From Actinostola sp. cb2023 (taxonomy: Eukaryota; Cnidaria; Anthozoa; Actiniaria; Actinostolidae): 64,000 nucleotides of DNA. Location of the stretch: positions 62,001 through 126,000 of the forward strand of contig JAUJYZ010001088.1 of NCBI GenBank assembly GCA_033675265.1, in the 5' to 3' direction. Each line of letters opens with the position of its first letter. Within the stretch, counting starts at the first letter, position 1. Under the pieces are notes generated by a model that had not been told where the DNA came from, searched no databases, and worked only from the letters and a program-made list of their open reading frames with translations. This document shows positions 1 to 8,530 of the stretch, in pieces. The position numbers were made by a program, and so were the translations under genes.

Positions 1-667
1 TAATAAAGACAACATTTGTTGAGTTACAATCGATGTTGAAACACTCCATTTTCATTTTCGGAGAAAATGCTTATATTTTCCAAACTCCTCGATGGATTTA
101 AAAAATTACCTCAAACATGTGTGAAGGATTACTTCAAGAAAATCCGTACCTTGGAAAATGCTGCACAAGCGACTGCTAAATTTTAGTGCAAAATACTATA
201 CTAGCTCACATTGTCAGCGCTTCCGCGTACAAATTTTAAAATAAAACTGAATTTGAAACTATCATCTGATAGCTTCTTATCACTCGCAACTGTAGGGAAA
301 AATTCACGCAAATCGGAAGCATACAACAAATTTTATCAATGAGCAAAGTGCAAGAGGTTTATGTTGTGTATTATATGAAAATCCAAAATATTGTAATCTG
401 CGAATAAAAACATTTCTGTCGATTTTGTTTCCATAATTTTTCAATATGATATAGAGCAACATATTTAAAAACACTTCACCAAGTTTCAGCGTGTTCTTTA
501 CATACAGTGTCGAGAAATTAGCGAGCATATATCGCTTTAGAAGACTCATGGCAAACCAGACTCAAGGCAAACCCCTAATTGCACGATGTTGATATGGCAA
601 AACATTACACCTCAGCATACATATTTGAAGACCCCAAGAGACAGGTCACCTCTTGGGAATGAGAGGC
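1..667. repeat. Left terminal inverted repeat of the MULE
   Basis: This segment matches, in reverse orientation, 35429-36084 with scattered differences. Both copies contain a mirrored 81-codon open frame (304-549 minus, and the end of 35478-35792 plus), which exists only because the repeats are similar. Bases 668-934 to its right hold nothing recognisable. Confidence 0.88.
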
Positions 668-934
668 ATTTAAAAATAATGAAAATGCATATCACTATAA
701 TATGTTAACTAAAATTAATCACGGCATAAAGAGATGACTAGAGTCATTTTACGCGTTCGTTGAACGGCGTACACCGTGAATAAGAAATGCAGAGGAGAAC
801 ATTTATTGAATCATACTTTCAGAAAAAAACAAGAATGCATACAATCCTAACAGCCTAGTAAATTTACGCCAGTATCAAACAGAAGATGGGAAAGATAAAG
901 GCAGAACTACAGGTAAACGTTATTACCGTTCACA

Positions 935-1597
935 GTGCATTTCGTCTTTACGTTTTCTAATTGCGCCTTTTCTTGTCGATGTCTGATATTGAATCAATTA
1001 GAAGAAATTCCATCATGCAACGAGGATGTGGTTGACAGTGAACCAGTCACAAACAATTTTGGCGAGAGAATGAAAGAACTGAGACTAAAAAGACAAGAAA
1101 AGAATGGTGCCATCTGTAGCCTCCCGCCCAAGAGAAAAATGGAGAAGTCCTCCATGCCCTCCTTCCCAAAAACCAGAAGCCAAAGTGAAACGTGTACTAC
1201 TACCAATCCGTCACAATGTGCCAAAAGTGCCAAAAGTGCAACAAAGGTCCACTGAATATACGAAATACCGTTGTCGAACGAAAAGCAGGACTAGCGTTTA
1301 TCACCAAAATACAGTGCAGTCAATGCGGGGAAATTAACATGATAAGGAACGACGAAGTCTATCCCGATGAAGGAAAACGTGGCCATAAAAGAAGCCAACT
1401 AAATGAAAGAGCAGTTCTCGGTACCCTTCATTCCGGTAATGGCTACGCCCAACTTGCGCACCTTCTTGCTCCCTTGGACATCGATCCCATGAATTGCAAA
1501 ACCTACAAAATAATCGAGGGAAGGGTCGGGCAACGTATTGAATCAAGTGGCGCAGACAAGTTGTTCCGATACCCTAGCACAGGAAGCTGCCAGTGTA
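935..1597 (+). pseudogene. Mutator-like transposase, N-terminal part, cut by the Polinton
   Basis: The frame from about 1207 to 1530 has the layout of the animal Mutator-like transposase domain. It shows CxxCxxC near CQKCQKC, a second pair in QCSQCGE, then a stretch like SQLNERAVLGTLHSGNGYAQ, where the family has its conserved Asn/Arg-Ala-Val segment. After about 1530 the homology moves by one frame to NQVAQTSCSDTLAQEAASV, which ends at the Polinton junction (1597). The continuation is at 32638. Upstream, 1000-1255 gives a low-complexity lead in yet another frame. So there is at least one frameshift besides the 31-kb insertion. Family assignment is by recognised pattern, not by search. Confidence 0.72.
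1593..1597. repeat. Target-site duplication GTGTA, left copy
   Basis: GTGTA directly precedes the Polinton left end and recurs directly after its right end at 32633-32637. Polintons usually make 5-6 bp duplications. Removing the element plus one copy restores the MULE reading frame. Confidence 0.85.
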
Positions 1598-1722
1598 AGT
1601 AGTATAAGGGACAGTACAGGCCGTCCCTTTCAAACACTTTTAGTCCCTTTCGCGGGAATGTGTCCCTTTCGCGCAGAAATAAATTCCTCGCGCAGTTTGG
1701 CGTCTGAGGTGAAAGCGGAAGT
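1598..1722. repeat. Polinton left terminal inverted repeat
   Basis: These 125 bases match the reverse complement of 32508-32632 with no difference that I can see by eye. The repeat contains several GTCCCTTTCGCG-like subrepeats. The 5' AG / 3' CT ends are typical of Polintons. Confidence 0.95.
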
Positions 1723-1770
1723 TCAATAAAATGAAGAGAGCACAGAAAATAAATCAAAAAAAATACAATC

Positions 1771-2788
1771 ATGGAAGAGTCAAAACACTTCAGGATAAAA
1801 ATGGAAAGATATTCAGGAGTCGGAAGAATTCGTTTGTGGCAATTTTTATTAGAACTGTTGTTGGAGGCAAGTGAGTGCGTGGAGTGGACCCGAAAAGAAG
1901 AATCAGAGCTCAAGATCAAGGAACCAGAGTTGGTGGCCATGAAATGGGGAGAGACAAAAAGCAACGGGAGAAAAACTCCGTTCGAAGATACATTGAGAGC
2001 CCATACTAAAAGAAAGTTCTTGACCAGAGTAGAAGGAAGGACGTATCGCTTTGGAAGTTACATCAAATCGGTAATCGGCGAAGAAAAAAGTGAAGCTCGA
2101 GTGAAAAGAGAAAAAAACAAACTATGGCAGTTTGTGTTAGAGCTTTTACTGAAGAGGAGCGAAGTGGTTCAGTGGACGGGGGGAGAGAACTTTGAGTTCG
2201 AGATCACTCAACCAGAGTCGTTAGTGGAATTGTGGAAAGCTAGAATAAATCCCAACACCATAACAACACGGTCAATTCTCGCTTCAATGGATTACCTTAT
2301 CAAATATCAATTCCTCGAGAGGAAAGATGAAAAGTTGACCTACCGTTTCCTTTGCGACATTGAAGATTTGAATCTTCGCTTTGATGTAAGGAAGACTGTC
2401 CAACTGTGCCAATTCATATACGAGTTGGCAGAAGAAAGCGAAGTAATAGAGTGGACCCTGAAAGAGACGTTTGAATTCAGAGTGAGGCAGCTTAAGGCAA
2501 TGGCGTAGAAATGGGGAGAGAACAGAAAGACATTGAATGACAATTATCTGACTGTAGACTCCATCCGTGGTGCAATCGCTTCCCAAAAAACACAACGGAA
2601 ACAACCCAATCTCGAAAGTGAAAGGAGATAAAATGGTGTACCGCTTCAGTTGTGACCTGGAGCAGTTGTTGGGGTTCGATCCGAGCCTATTAGAAGATTT
2701 TGATGCGGAGAAATTATTTGGGTTTGAATCGGAGTTAAATTCACCTTTGTTGACCGAAGGTTCGGTTGTAACTTGGGTTTTTGAATAA
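1771..2788 (+). pseudogene. Tandem ETS-domain protein (three degenerate ETS domains)
   Basis: The frame from 1771 contains three successive winged-helix domains of the ETS transcription-factor type. Domain 1 covers residues about 20-103 (IRLWQFLLELL, VEWT, ELVAMKWGE, VEGRTYRF). Domain 2 covers residues 116-200 (KLWQFVLELL, VVQWTGG, FEFEI, LTYRFLCDIEDL). Domain 3 starts at residue 209 (VQLCQFIYELA, VIEWT). Domain 3 is broken by a TAG at 2506-2508 just before KWGE and resumes in another frame from about 2590 to 2690 (ISKVKGDKMVYRFSCDLEQLLGFDP). The recognition-helix pair of arginines that contacts GGA(A/T) in ETS factors is not kept in domains 1-3. The expected role is DNA binding or dimer-like packing, but activity is doubtful. 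It is the first gene after the left repeat. Captured host regulator is my reading. Confidence 0.82.
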
Positions 2789-2870
2789 ATTAGACATCAT
2801 GTTGACCGAAGGTTTTGTAAATGAAACGAGTTTGAATAAATTAGACATCATGTTGACCGAAGGTTCGGTT
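2748..2870 (+). repeat. 51-bp tandem repeat between ETS genes
   Basis: The block TTGAATAAATTAGACATCAT followed by GTTGACCGAAGGTT occurs at 2781 and again at 2832, with a partial unit ending in GTTGACCGAAGGTTCGGTTG before them (from 2748). The 51-bp period is 17 codons, and both copies read NKLDIMLTEG in the same frame. Confidence 0.85.
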
Positions 2871-2906
2871 TGTAAAACGTCTTGTTTGTCGAAGGTTCAT
2901 TTGACA

Positions 2907-3416
2907 ATGATAGAAAAGGCAAAGAGACACAGAAGAAAAAGGGGGCCACTTCGTTTAGAAAGATACAATGGTGTGGGCCCTATTCAATTATGGCAATTCA
3001 TTTTGGAACTGCTGTTGAAGAAAGACGAAGTGATTGAATGGACAAGGAAAAAAAAATTTGAATTCAAGGTGCTAAATTCACGATTAATTGCAGCAAAGTG
3101 GGGGGAAGCTAAAACAGGGGATAAATCAAATGACATGACTTACGAGAAGTTTTCACGTGGGATTCGATATTACAATACTGGATCAAAGGTAATATCGAAA
3201 GTGGAAGAAGTTCATGTCTTCCGCTTCAATTGCGACATTGAAAAGATTTTAGGATTTGATCCAACTTCTGATGACGGTAGAACTTCGGTAGACGAAGATT
3301 GGGAAGATCTTAAGAGATACTTTGGTCTGTGCGAACATAACGACTGCAGTTTGGCGTCTGTGATGGGAGTCACATGTCTCACTGAATACACAGTGATGAA
3401 ACCAGCTGAGACCTGA
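2907..3416 (+). CDS. ETS-domain protein with intact recognition helix
   Basis: This 169-residue protein starts at the ATG at 2907. The open frame runs further upstream through the tandem repeat, so the start is uncertain. A basic lead (KRHRRKR) precedes a complete ETS domain at residues about 25-112. It has PIQLWQFILELL (helix 1), VIEWT, LIAAKWGEAK (helix 2), MTYEKFSRGIRYY (helix 3), VISKV and VFRFNCDI (wing and last strands). Helix 3 keeps both arginines that read the GGA core in ETS factors, so DNA binding is plausible. The RYNGVG lead is shared with domain 1 of the upstream gene (RYSGVG), which points to duplication inside the element. The C-terminal tail is acidic and then unremarkable. 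It probably acts in the nucleus. ETS genes are not part of the standard Polinton set. Confidence 0.85.
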   Translation: MIEKAKRHRRKRGPLRLERYNGVGPIQLWQFILELLLKKDEVIEWTRKKKFEFKVLNSRLIAAKWGEAKTGDKSNDMTYEKFSRGIRYYNTGSKVISKVEEVHVFRFNCDIEKILGFDPTSDDGRTSVDEDWEDLKRYFGLCEHNDCSLASVMGVTCLTEYTVMKPAET

Positions 3417-3445
3417 AAACGTCATTAGTCTACAGGTGTGACATT

Positions 3446-3883
3446 ATGAGTTCAGTTTGTGAAACGATGGAAGAGAGCGAACCAGATAAAAACCGCCTCA
3501 TCCCTTCTAAATTTCCGACCAAGGAATGGTCTCCGGATCAAATTAAAGAATTTGTTCATTCTCATTTGAACGACAAACACAGAAAGTTTTTTCTGAGCGA
3601 TGGAAGACCAGTACCGATGACGTGGCCCCTCTCTTTCACGCGAGACGAGATTGCAGAGGCTGAAAACACTGTCATCCGTTTCATCCATGGTGTGGTGGAC
3701 AAGTCCTCGTGTCTGCTGAGATGTCCACACGATCGGGAAACATGTTGGTGCAACGCGTGTGTGTACGTGACGGGAAGAGGTGGACTGTTTGAAAGAGTGT
3801 TGGAATGTCAGGACATCTTGGCAGTGCACGGAGTGGAATATCCAAAGCTGTGGGACCACCCTCGCCCAGCTAAAAACTTTTAG
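3446..3883 (+). CDS. Hypothetical Cys-rich Polinton protein
   Basis: This is an intact frame of 145 codons starting at ATG 3446. The N-terminal half is hydrophilic. Near residues 88-105 there is a cluster with the spacing CxxxC, then CWCNAC, with one histidine (LLRCPHDRETCWCNAC), which could bind one zinc ion. A canonical AATAAA lies 79 bases after the stop. I do not recognise a family. It resembles the protein at 8100-8411 only in being small, Cys-rich and adjacent to the split gene 4010-8073. Confidence 0.55.
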   Translation: MSSVCETMEESEPDKNRLIPSKFPTKEWSPDQIKEFVHSHLNDKHRKFFLSDGRPVPMTWPLSFTRDEIAEAENTVIRFIHGVVDKSSCLLRCPHDRETCWCNACVYVTGRGGLFERVLECQDILAVHGVEYPKLWDHPRPAKNF

Positions 3884-3961
3884 TTCAAGTCGTCTGGAGG
3901 GAACGCTGAAAAGTGGTGGGGTGACAAGACTGTATAATCATGTGTCACGCAATGTGTTGTA

Positions 3962-3967
3962 AATAAA
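3962..3967 (+). terminator. Polyadenylation signal AATAAA
   Basis: AATAAA follows the stop of the 3446-3883 gene by about 80 bases and precedes the next gene start at 4010. Confidence 0.5.
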
Positions 3968-4009
3968 AATGATTTGACTTGACTGTGTTGTGTTAGTTGG
4001 TATTAAAAA

Positions 4010-4194
4010 ATGGCGGAGTGCACACCTCTCTCGTGCGCTTTTTTCACCGGAGAAATAGAAACGAAGAATGATTTTGGGGAAGGGGTATTTGACGATCCCA
4101 TGTTCGACAGCGCACAAGTGATGGTGGAAAAGTGGAAGGTGTTGTTGAGCATCGTGGCGGGGAAACCTAGGACGATGAAAGCAGTGGAGGAATA
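4010..4194 (+). pseudogene. Split Polinton gene, 5' part
   Basis: The first 61-62 codons of an unknown protein start at ATG 4010. The frame runs into the inserted element at 4195. After the element, the frame at 7392-8073 has the same phase when one ATA duplication is removed. The two parts therefore form one former gene of about 288 codons. The N-terminal part is acidic with an amphipathic stretch (VMVEKWKVLLSIV). I recognise no family. The gene is disrupted in this copy. Confidence 0.7.
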
Positions 4195-4515
4195 TAGTCC
4201 AGGCATTTTACGACAAAAAGTAGGTCAACCTATCACTAATTGCAACAGATATAATATAGTCCAGAATACCGTCTAGAACAACATACTAAAAGTCTACAAA
4301 ATTCTATGCACGGGAACATCCTCAAAATCGACTTTATTTGAGGTCCAGTATTTCATTGACATGAAAACGAGGCTCTGAACCGGAAGTTGTTTTATTATGC
4401 CTTTGAATGGCTTGTATTTGCCTGAAATCACCTGGAAACCAGGAATTGTGATAGAGGTAGTGTAAGTAAGCTGACAGGGAAACAGGAAGGGGGTGCGGAC
4501 AATAAAATAGGGGGT
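4195..4515. repeat. Left inverted repeat of the 3.2-kb element
   Basis: It matches the reverse complement of 7071-7388 with small indels (an 11-bp gap near 4245). The mirrored open frames at 4294-4605 and 6991-7288 are products of this repeat and not genes. Confidence 0.85.
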
Positions 4516-5807
4516 GGTACTGGTAGTGACAATTAAGGTGCGGTACCGTATATAAGCCCACTTTAATATATAAATTGTGTTAGCTATGTTTCTGATTTCA
4601 ATCATTGCATCGTTTTAAAATCAAATAAAGTAAATATAAAATAGGTGATTGATATATTCATGGGGCTTTCAGTATATAATAAACACCGTTGCTAAAGTTA
4701 TCTTGCGGGAGTCGTTTATCACATGTTATAACGGAGGTTTAACTCGATGCTTGTTTCTCAACTGATGGTCTGCAATAATGTTGAATCTATATACGTTGGA
4801 TTAATGATTGATGTCAGTCAATCAATTGTATCAACTACGTAGTGTTTGTTTTTATTAACATAAAGTTCGAAAAGTAGCGAGGGTCGTCAGTTTTCGGGAT
4901 TAGTAGCCTTCGGAGTCATTCCTTTTGGGGTGGTCGCTATTTTCTTTTATTTCGGGGTCGTTACTTTCAGGTAGGAAAAACATTAAATAATATTGGTATA
5001 CCATGCTTTATCTCCCAAGTAAATAGCTGCGTACGAAATCAGTCAACAATTGTTGTTAAACGGGATATTTTTGCATGCAATTTAATCATTCTCTAAATGC
5101 GCCAAAATCAGTATACCGTCAGTTCAGTAAAGCGCAGACCAGTATGTCATTTTGCCACAGGATGAAACGTAGAAAGATATTTTTTGTGTTGTTTGCGTGA
5201 AAGACTATGGTATACTTAATCAGCTCAGTACGCTGATCACCGTTTCTTCACTAAATTAAACACTTGGCAAGAAATACTATTTCTAGGTGATATTAATAGT
5301 CTGTCGCGACGATCAGTGATATTTTTTTTTAACAAAGAAAAAGTTTGCGTGTCGCTGTACTTTCGGGATTCGGGGGGCTGTTATTATATTTATTACCAGC
5401 CATGAATTTTGGACGTTACTTTCGGGGTTTTTATATACTTTCTGAACTTTACGCCGGTATTATCACTTGCTCAGATGATGGACGATTAGTTTGAAAGTTC
5501 AGTGGCTATAGTTGACATCAACTTGACCCTGATAATGTCCGTACCTATAAGATAGTTTGTCCTAAGTGTCGACGCATTAATGTCATGTCTGTTTGTAGAT
5601 GTTAGTTTATATATAGTTTATATTATTTCTCACCTTAAGTGAATTTATATTCATATATATTAATTTTTCGTATATTTTTTCATATTGGGAATTCATCAGG
5701 GGTCGGGTATACTGGGTAACCTTTCTTATTGGGTGGGACGTGGTGTAATGTATTTTAAAGGGGACTTCGTGTCCTATTGTACAACACCTGCCTTATGGGC
5801 GAATCTT

Positions 5808-5852
5808 GAAAATAAAAAAAATAAAAATAAAAAATAAAAATAAAAATAAAAA
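5808..5852. repeat. A-rich (AAAAAT)n stretch
   Basis: A simple repeat of AAATAAAAAT type follows a segment resembling the 3' end of a retroposon (CACCTGCCTTATGGGCGAAT). It could be a short-interspersed-element tail. Confidence 0.6.
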
Positions 5853-6028
5853 ACTTGGATATTACTGTGATTTGTACAATCCGTCATTAAACGGGGGATT
5901 ACCAGAGCAAATCATCAGTGATTACCCTTCACACCTGCCTTCAGTGAAATAATCTCCTTTCCAACTGTTTTGCTTCATTAATGGTATTTACGTCAACCCT
6001 ATTTTCGGGCTTCCACCCGTATATTTTT

Positions 6029-6526
6029 GTAAACGTTTTAAGGTCGCCATACACGAGGGAACATGTGGTAGGGATATGTCCCAGGAACATACAGCAGCAA
6101 CAAAATCACGTTCTGTATACACAAGGGGACGTGTAGCGGGAATATGAAGCAGGGACAAAATTTCAACAGACACACATTCAGGAAAATGTAGCAGGAACGT
6201 GTCGCAGGGACGTGTAGTAGGAATATGTCCCTCCGTCTGAACTCCCAGGTCTGGACTATTTTGTTCAAAGCTGTGAAACACGATTTTTCCAGAAATTTTG
6301 TCCCCGCAACATTTTCCATGAAGTTCAACAGGTCCCTGCGACACGTTCCTGCTACATTTTCCTGTGTGTGTAATTTTGTCGCTGCTATTGATGTCCCTGC
6401 TACATGTCCCCACTGCACGTCACCCTGAGTGTGTACAGAATGTGATTTTTTCGATGCTGTATGTGCCTGGGATATGTCTCTGCTGCACTGTCCCTCGTGT
6501 ATAGCGACCTTTAGGAACGTTTTTGG
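6029..6526. repeat. Large hairpin repeat nested in the 3.2-kb element
   Basis: The arms at about 6029-6240 and 6260-6526 are imperfect reverse complements (AAACGTT...CATACACGAGGGA against TCCCTCGTGTATAG...AACGTTT). Internally it is built from degenerate GGGACATGTAGCAGGGACA-like units on each arm. It looks like a foldback or MITE-type element. Reading frames here on both strands are repeat artefacts. Confidence 0.75.
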
Positions 6527-7070
6527 CCGGTCCACACGTCGTATACTGCGATTGTTTACGGATCGTTTTGAAGGTTACGTGACGCGTGATTTGTCCCAAA
6601 AATGGCGAGTGGATCGCGAAAAACACTTCATAAACAAAATATAAAGACGTGCATGAAATGGCTTAAATGCGGATTCTTTTGAGTCATGAATTTACGAAAA
6701 AATGGCTTGTGAAGCATGATCACAACCCCCTTTGCTACCCTGTGAAAATCGCCGTGAGATCGCTCTATATCTTACAAATGAAATAAAATTGACGCTTTGC
6801 ATTAAAATCGCCACATAAACAGTGCTCGAGACATTTTCAGCTAACAAATGTTTCCATTTGCTGAGCTGGACCTGCTATGTTTTTAGCCTATAATTATTTG
6901 CTTCTTCATGCGAAAATTGAGCAGCTTGCAAAAAAGCTGATTTAGCGAAAGAAAGGGTGGAACGTCAAACTATTTCTTCACTTTCTTGATATGTATCATT
7001 TTCCAATGAATCCTGAAAACATAGATAACAAATTACACGAAGGTGTGTCACACCTTGTCACTACAACCCA

Positions 7071-7388
7071 CCTATTTTATTGTCCGCACCCCCTTCCTGT
7101 TTCCCTGTCAGCTTACTTACACTACTTCAATCACAATTCCAGGTTTCCAGGTGATCTCAGGCAAATACAAGCCATTCAAAGGCGTAATAAAACAACTTCC
7201 GGTTCAGAGCCTCGTTTTCATGTCAATGAAATACTGGACCTCAAATAAAGTCGATTTTGAGGATGTTCCCGTGCATAGATTTTTGTAGACTTTTAGTATG
7301 TTGTTCTAGACGGTATTCTGGACTATATTATGCAGAAAAACCTTCTGTTGCAATTAGTGATAGGTCTATCAGTAAAATGCTTGGACTA
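7071..7388. repeat. Right inverted repeat of the 3.2-kb element
   Basis: Partner of 4195-4515. It ends in GGACTA followed by the ATA duplication. Confidence 0.85.
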
Positions 7389-8073
7389 ATACGCCATGTT
7401 TCTGAAACGCTTCCCGTCGCGCGAGGAATGTGAATTTTTGGTGGAGGTGTGCCATCAAGTGCTAGCCAAAACTGTCAAGTCGATGGAGCGAATTGAAAGC
7501 CAGCTGCGCGAAACGGGGGGGGGGGGGGGGGGGGGGCTGGATTTCAAGGTGGTGGGAGTGTGTACTTATGCCTCGTGGGAGATCGAATGGTTGAGACGAG
7601 CGTATGGAAATGATTGTTACACCGTAGAGGGAGAATTTTTACCGCCTGCCGATCTGGCGAGGCATCGGGCCAACGAAGCCGTACAAGACATTTCGGGAAA
7701 GCAGCTGGTTCTATACAATGGGGAAGAATTTATGAATGGGTCGATGGTGTATACCCGCGGGCAGAAAAAAATGGAGTCTCAACTGAGGCGATGGTGCATC
7801 ACTCCTGACATTATTCAGAGCTGTGGATGTTTGTCAGCTCACCCGATGAGGCAGACTTTGGTGTCGACTCTTGCCACGTTGGAAGAGTTGAAAGCCTATG
7901 AAAACCCCCTGCACGAAGACATCTGGCGTTTGTTCTTCAGCTTTCTTCTCGAAGTGTTCATGTTCCCCCAGGCGTTACACAAACAAGTGATGATGGAATG
8001 GAGAAGAGAGTTGGAGTGCATTTCTGAAGACGCGTTTTGTGACAGATATTATAACAGTGCTTATTGTATGTGA
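7389..8073 (+). pseudogene. Split Polinton gene, 3' part
   Basis: This continues the gene that starts at 4010. An internal ATG at 7396 gives 225 codons. The frame includes a glycine run encoded by 22 consecutive G residues (7515-7536), then a conserved-looking globular part (KVVGVCTYASWEIEWLRRAY, residues about 49-70 of this part) and a helical C-terminus ending NSAYCM. No known fold is recognisable by eye. The G homopolymer may be a frameshift hotspot or assembly artefact, although the frame is open as given. Confidence 0.7.
7515..7536 (+). repeat. 22-G homopolymer inside coding frame
   Basis: A single run of 22 G encodes consecutive glycines in the split gene. Such runs are prone to polymerase slippage and miscounting. 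Confidence 0.9.
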
Positions 8074-8099
8074 CGGAGTCAGTGCGTCACCAGTATTGA

Positions 8100-8411
8100 A
8101 TGATGGACGACCTTGGATTTAGCGAAGAGACAGAGACGAAATACTTTTATGTGTGGAAAAGAAGGTGTTGTGGAAAACCTTATTACGTTTCTAAGTTCCA
8201 CCAACGATGCAGTCGACCCTTCTCAAAGTGCCACCACGCCATCGAAGGCGCTGGTCCGTGTGAAGACGTAAAAGCTTGCCAAGAACGAAAGATGATAGTG
8301 AACCCTGCCTTGAGATGCCCTCACTGTCAAGGTTATTTTTGGAGCTGTCCGTGTACGTACACAAGGAAGTCAGAAGAGACGCCGGAAAACGCTGGGGTTT
8401 CGGACGTATGA
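8100..8411 (+). CDS. Small Cys-rich putative zinc-binding protein
   Basis: This 103-codon frame starts at ATG 8100, 26 bases after the previous stop. Cysteines and histidines form several pairs: RCCGKPYY, HQRCSRPFSKCHH, PCEDVKAC, and CPHCQGYFWSCPC near residues 76-88. This suggests two or three zinc sites. No family recognised. An AATAAA at 8472-8477 follows and could serve as its polyadenylation signal. It may be a regulatory or nucleic-acid-binding protein; that is inference only. Confidence 0.6.
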   Translation: MMDDLGFSEETETKYFYVWKRRCCGKPYYVSKFHQRCSRPFSKCHHAIEGAGPCEDVKACQERKMIVNPALRCPHCQGYFWSCPCTYTRKSEETPENAGVSDV

Positions 8412-8489
8412 TGTTTGGAGAAAGACAAACAATAGACTGTTTCGCGTTGGGAGGGATGTGTTTCTAGGGAGAATAAAATTAAAAAAGTG

Positions 8490-8497
8490 TATATAAA
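8490..8497 (+). promoter_or_regulatory. TATA box upstream of the 8531 gene
   Basis: TATATAAA lies 41 bases before the ATG at 8531, after the preceding gene's AATAAA. The spacing is typical of a Pol II core promoter with a short leader. Confidence 0.55.
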
Positions 8498-8530
8498 TCA
8501 GACGCGTGTGTGTTTAATTTTTATTCAATC

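Larger units (their letters stand above)
4195..7388. mobile_element. Non-autonomous 3.2-kb DNA transposon inserted in the Polinton
   Basis: The termini TAGTCC...GGACTA belong to inverted repeats of about 320 bp (4195-4515 and 7071-7388). The trinucleotide ATA lies on both sides (4192-4194, 7389-7391). The interior (4516-7070) has no credible gene and includes A-rich low-complexity sequence and a large hairpin repeat. Superfamily is unclear: a 3-bp duplication would fit PIF/Harbinger-type elements, while a TA reading with one extra base would fit Tc1/mariner. Confidence 0.85.

Noticed and set aside
304..549. 81-codon open frame in the MULE left repeat and its mirror at 35478-35792
   Set aside because: It exists in both copies only because they are inverted repeats. 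No family, start context or splice context supports a gene.
4294..4605. Mirrored frames in the 3.2-kb element (also 6991-7288)
   Set aside because: They are products of the inverted repeat, and several alternative frames are equally open.
5988..6644. Overlapping frames of up to 165 codons on both strands
   Set aside because: They run through the foldback arms. The peptides are repeats of the nucleotide unit in different frames.
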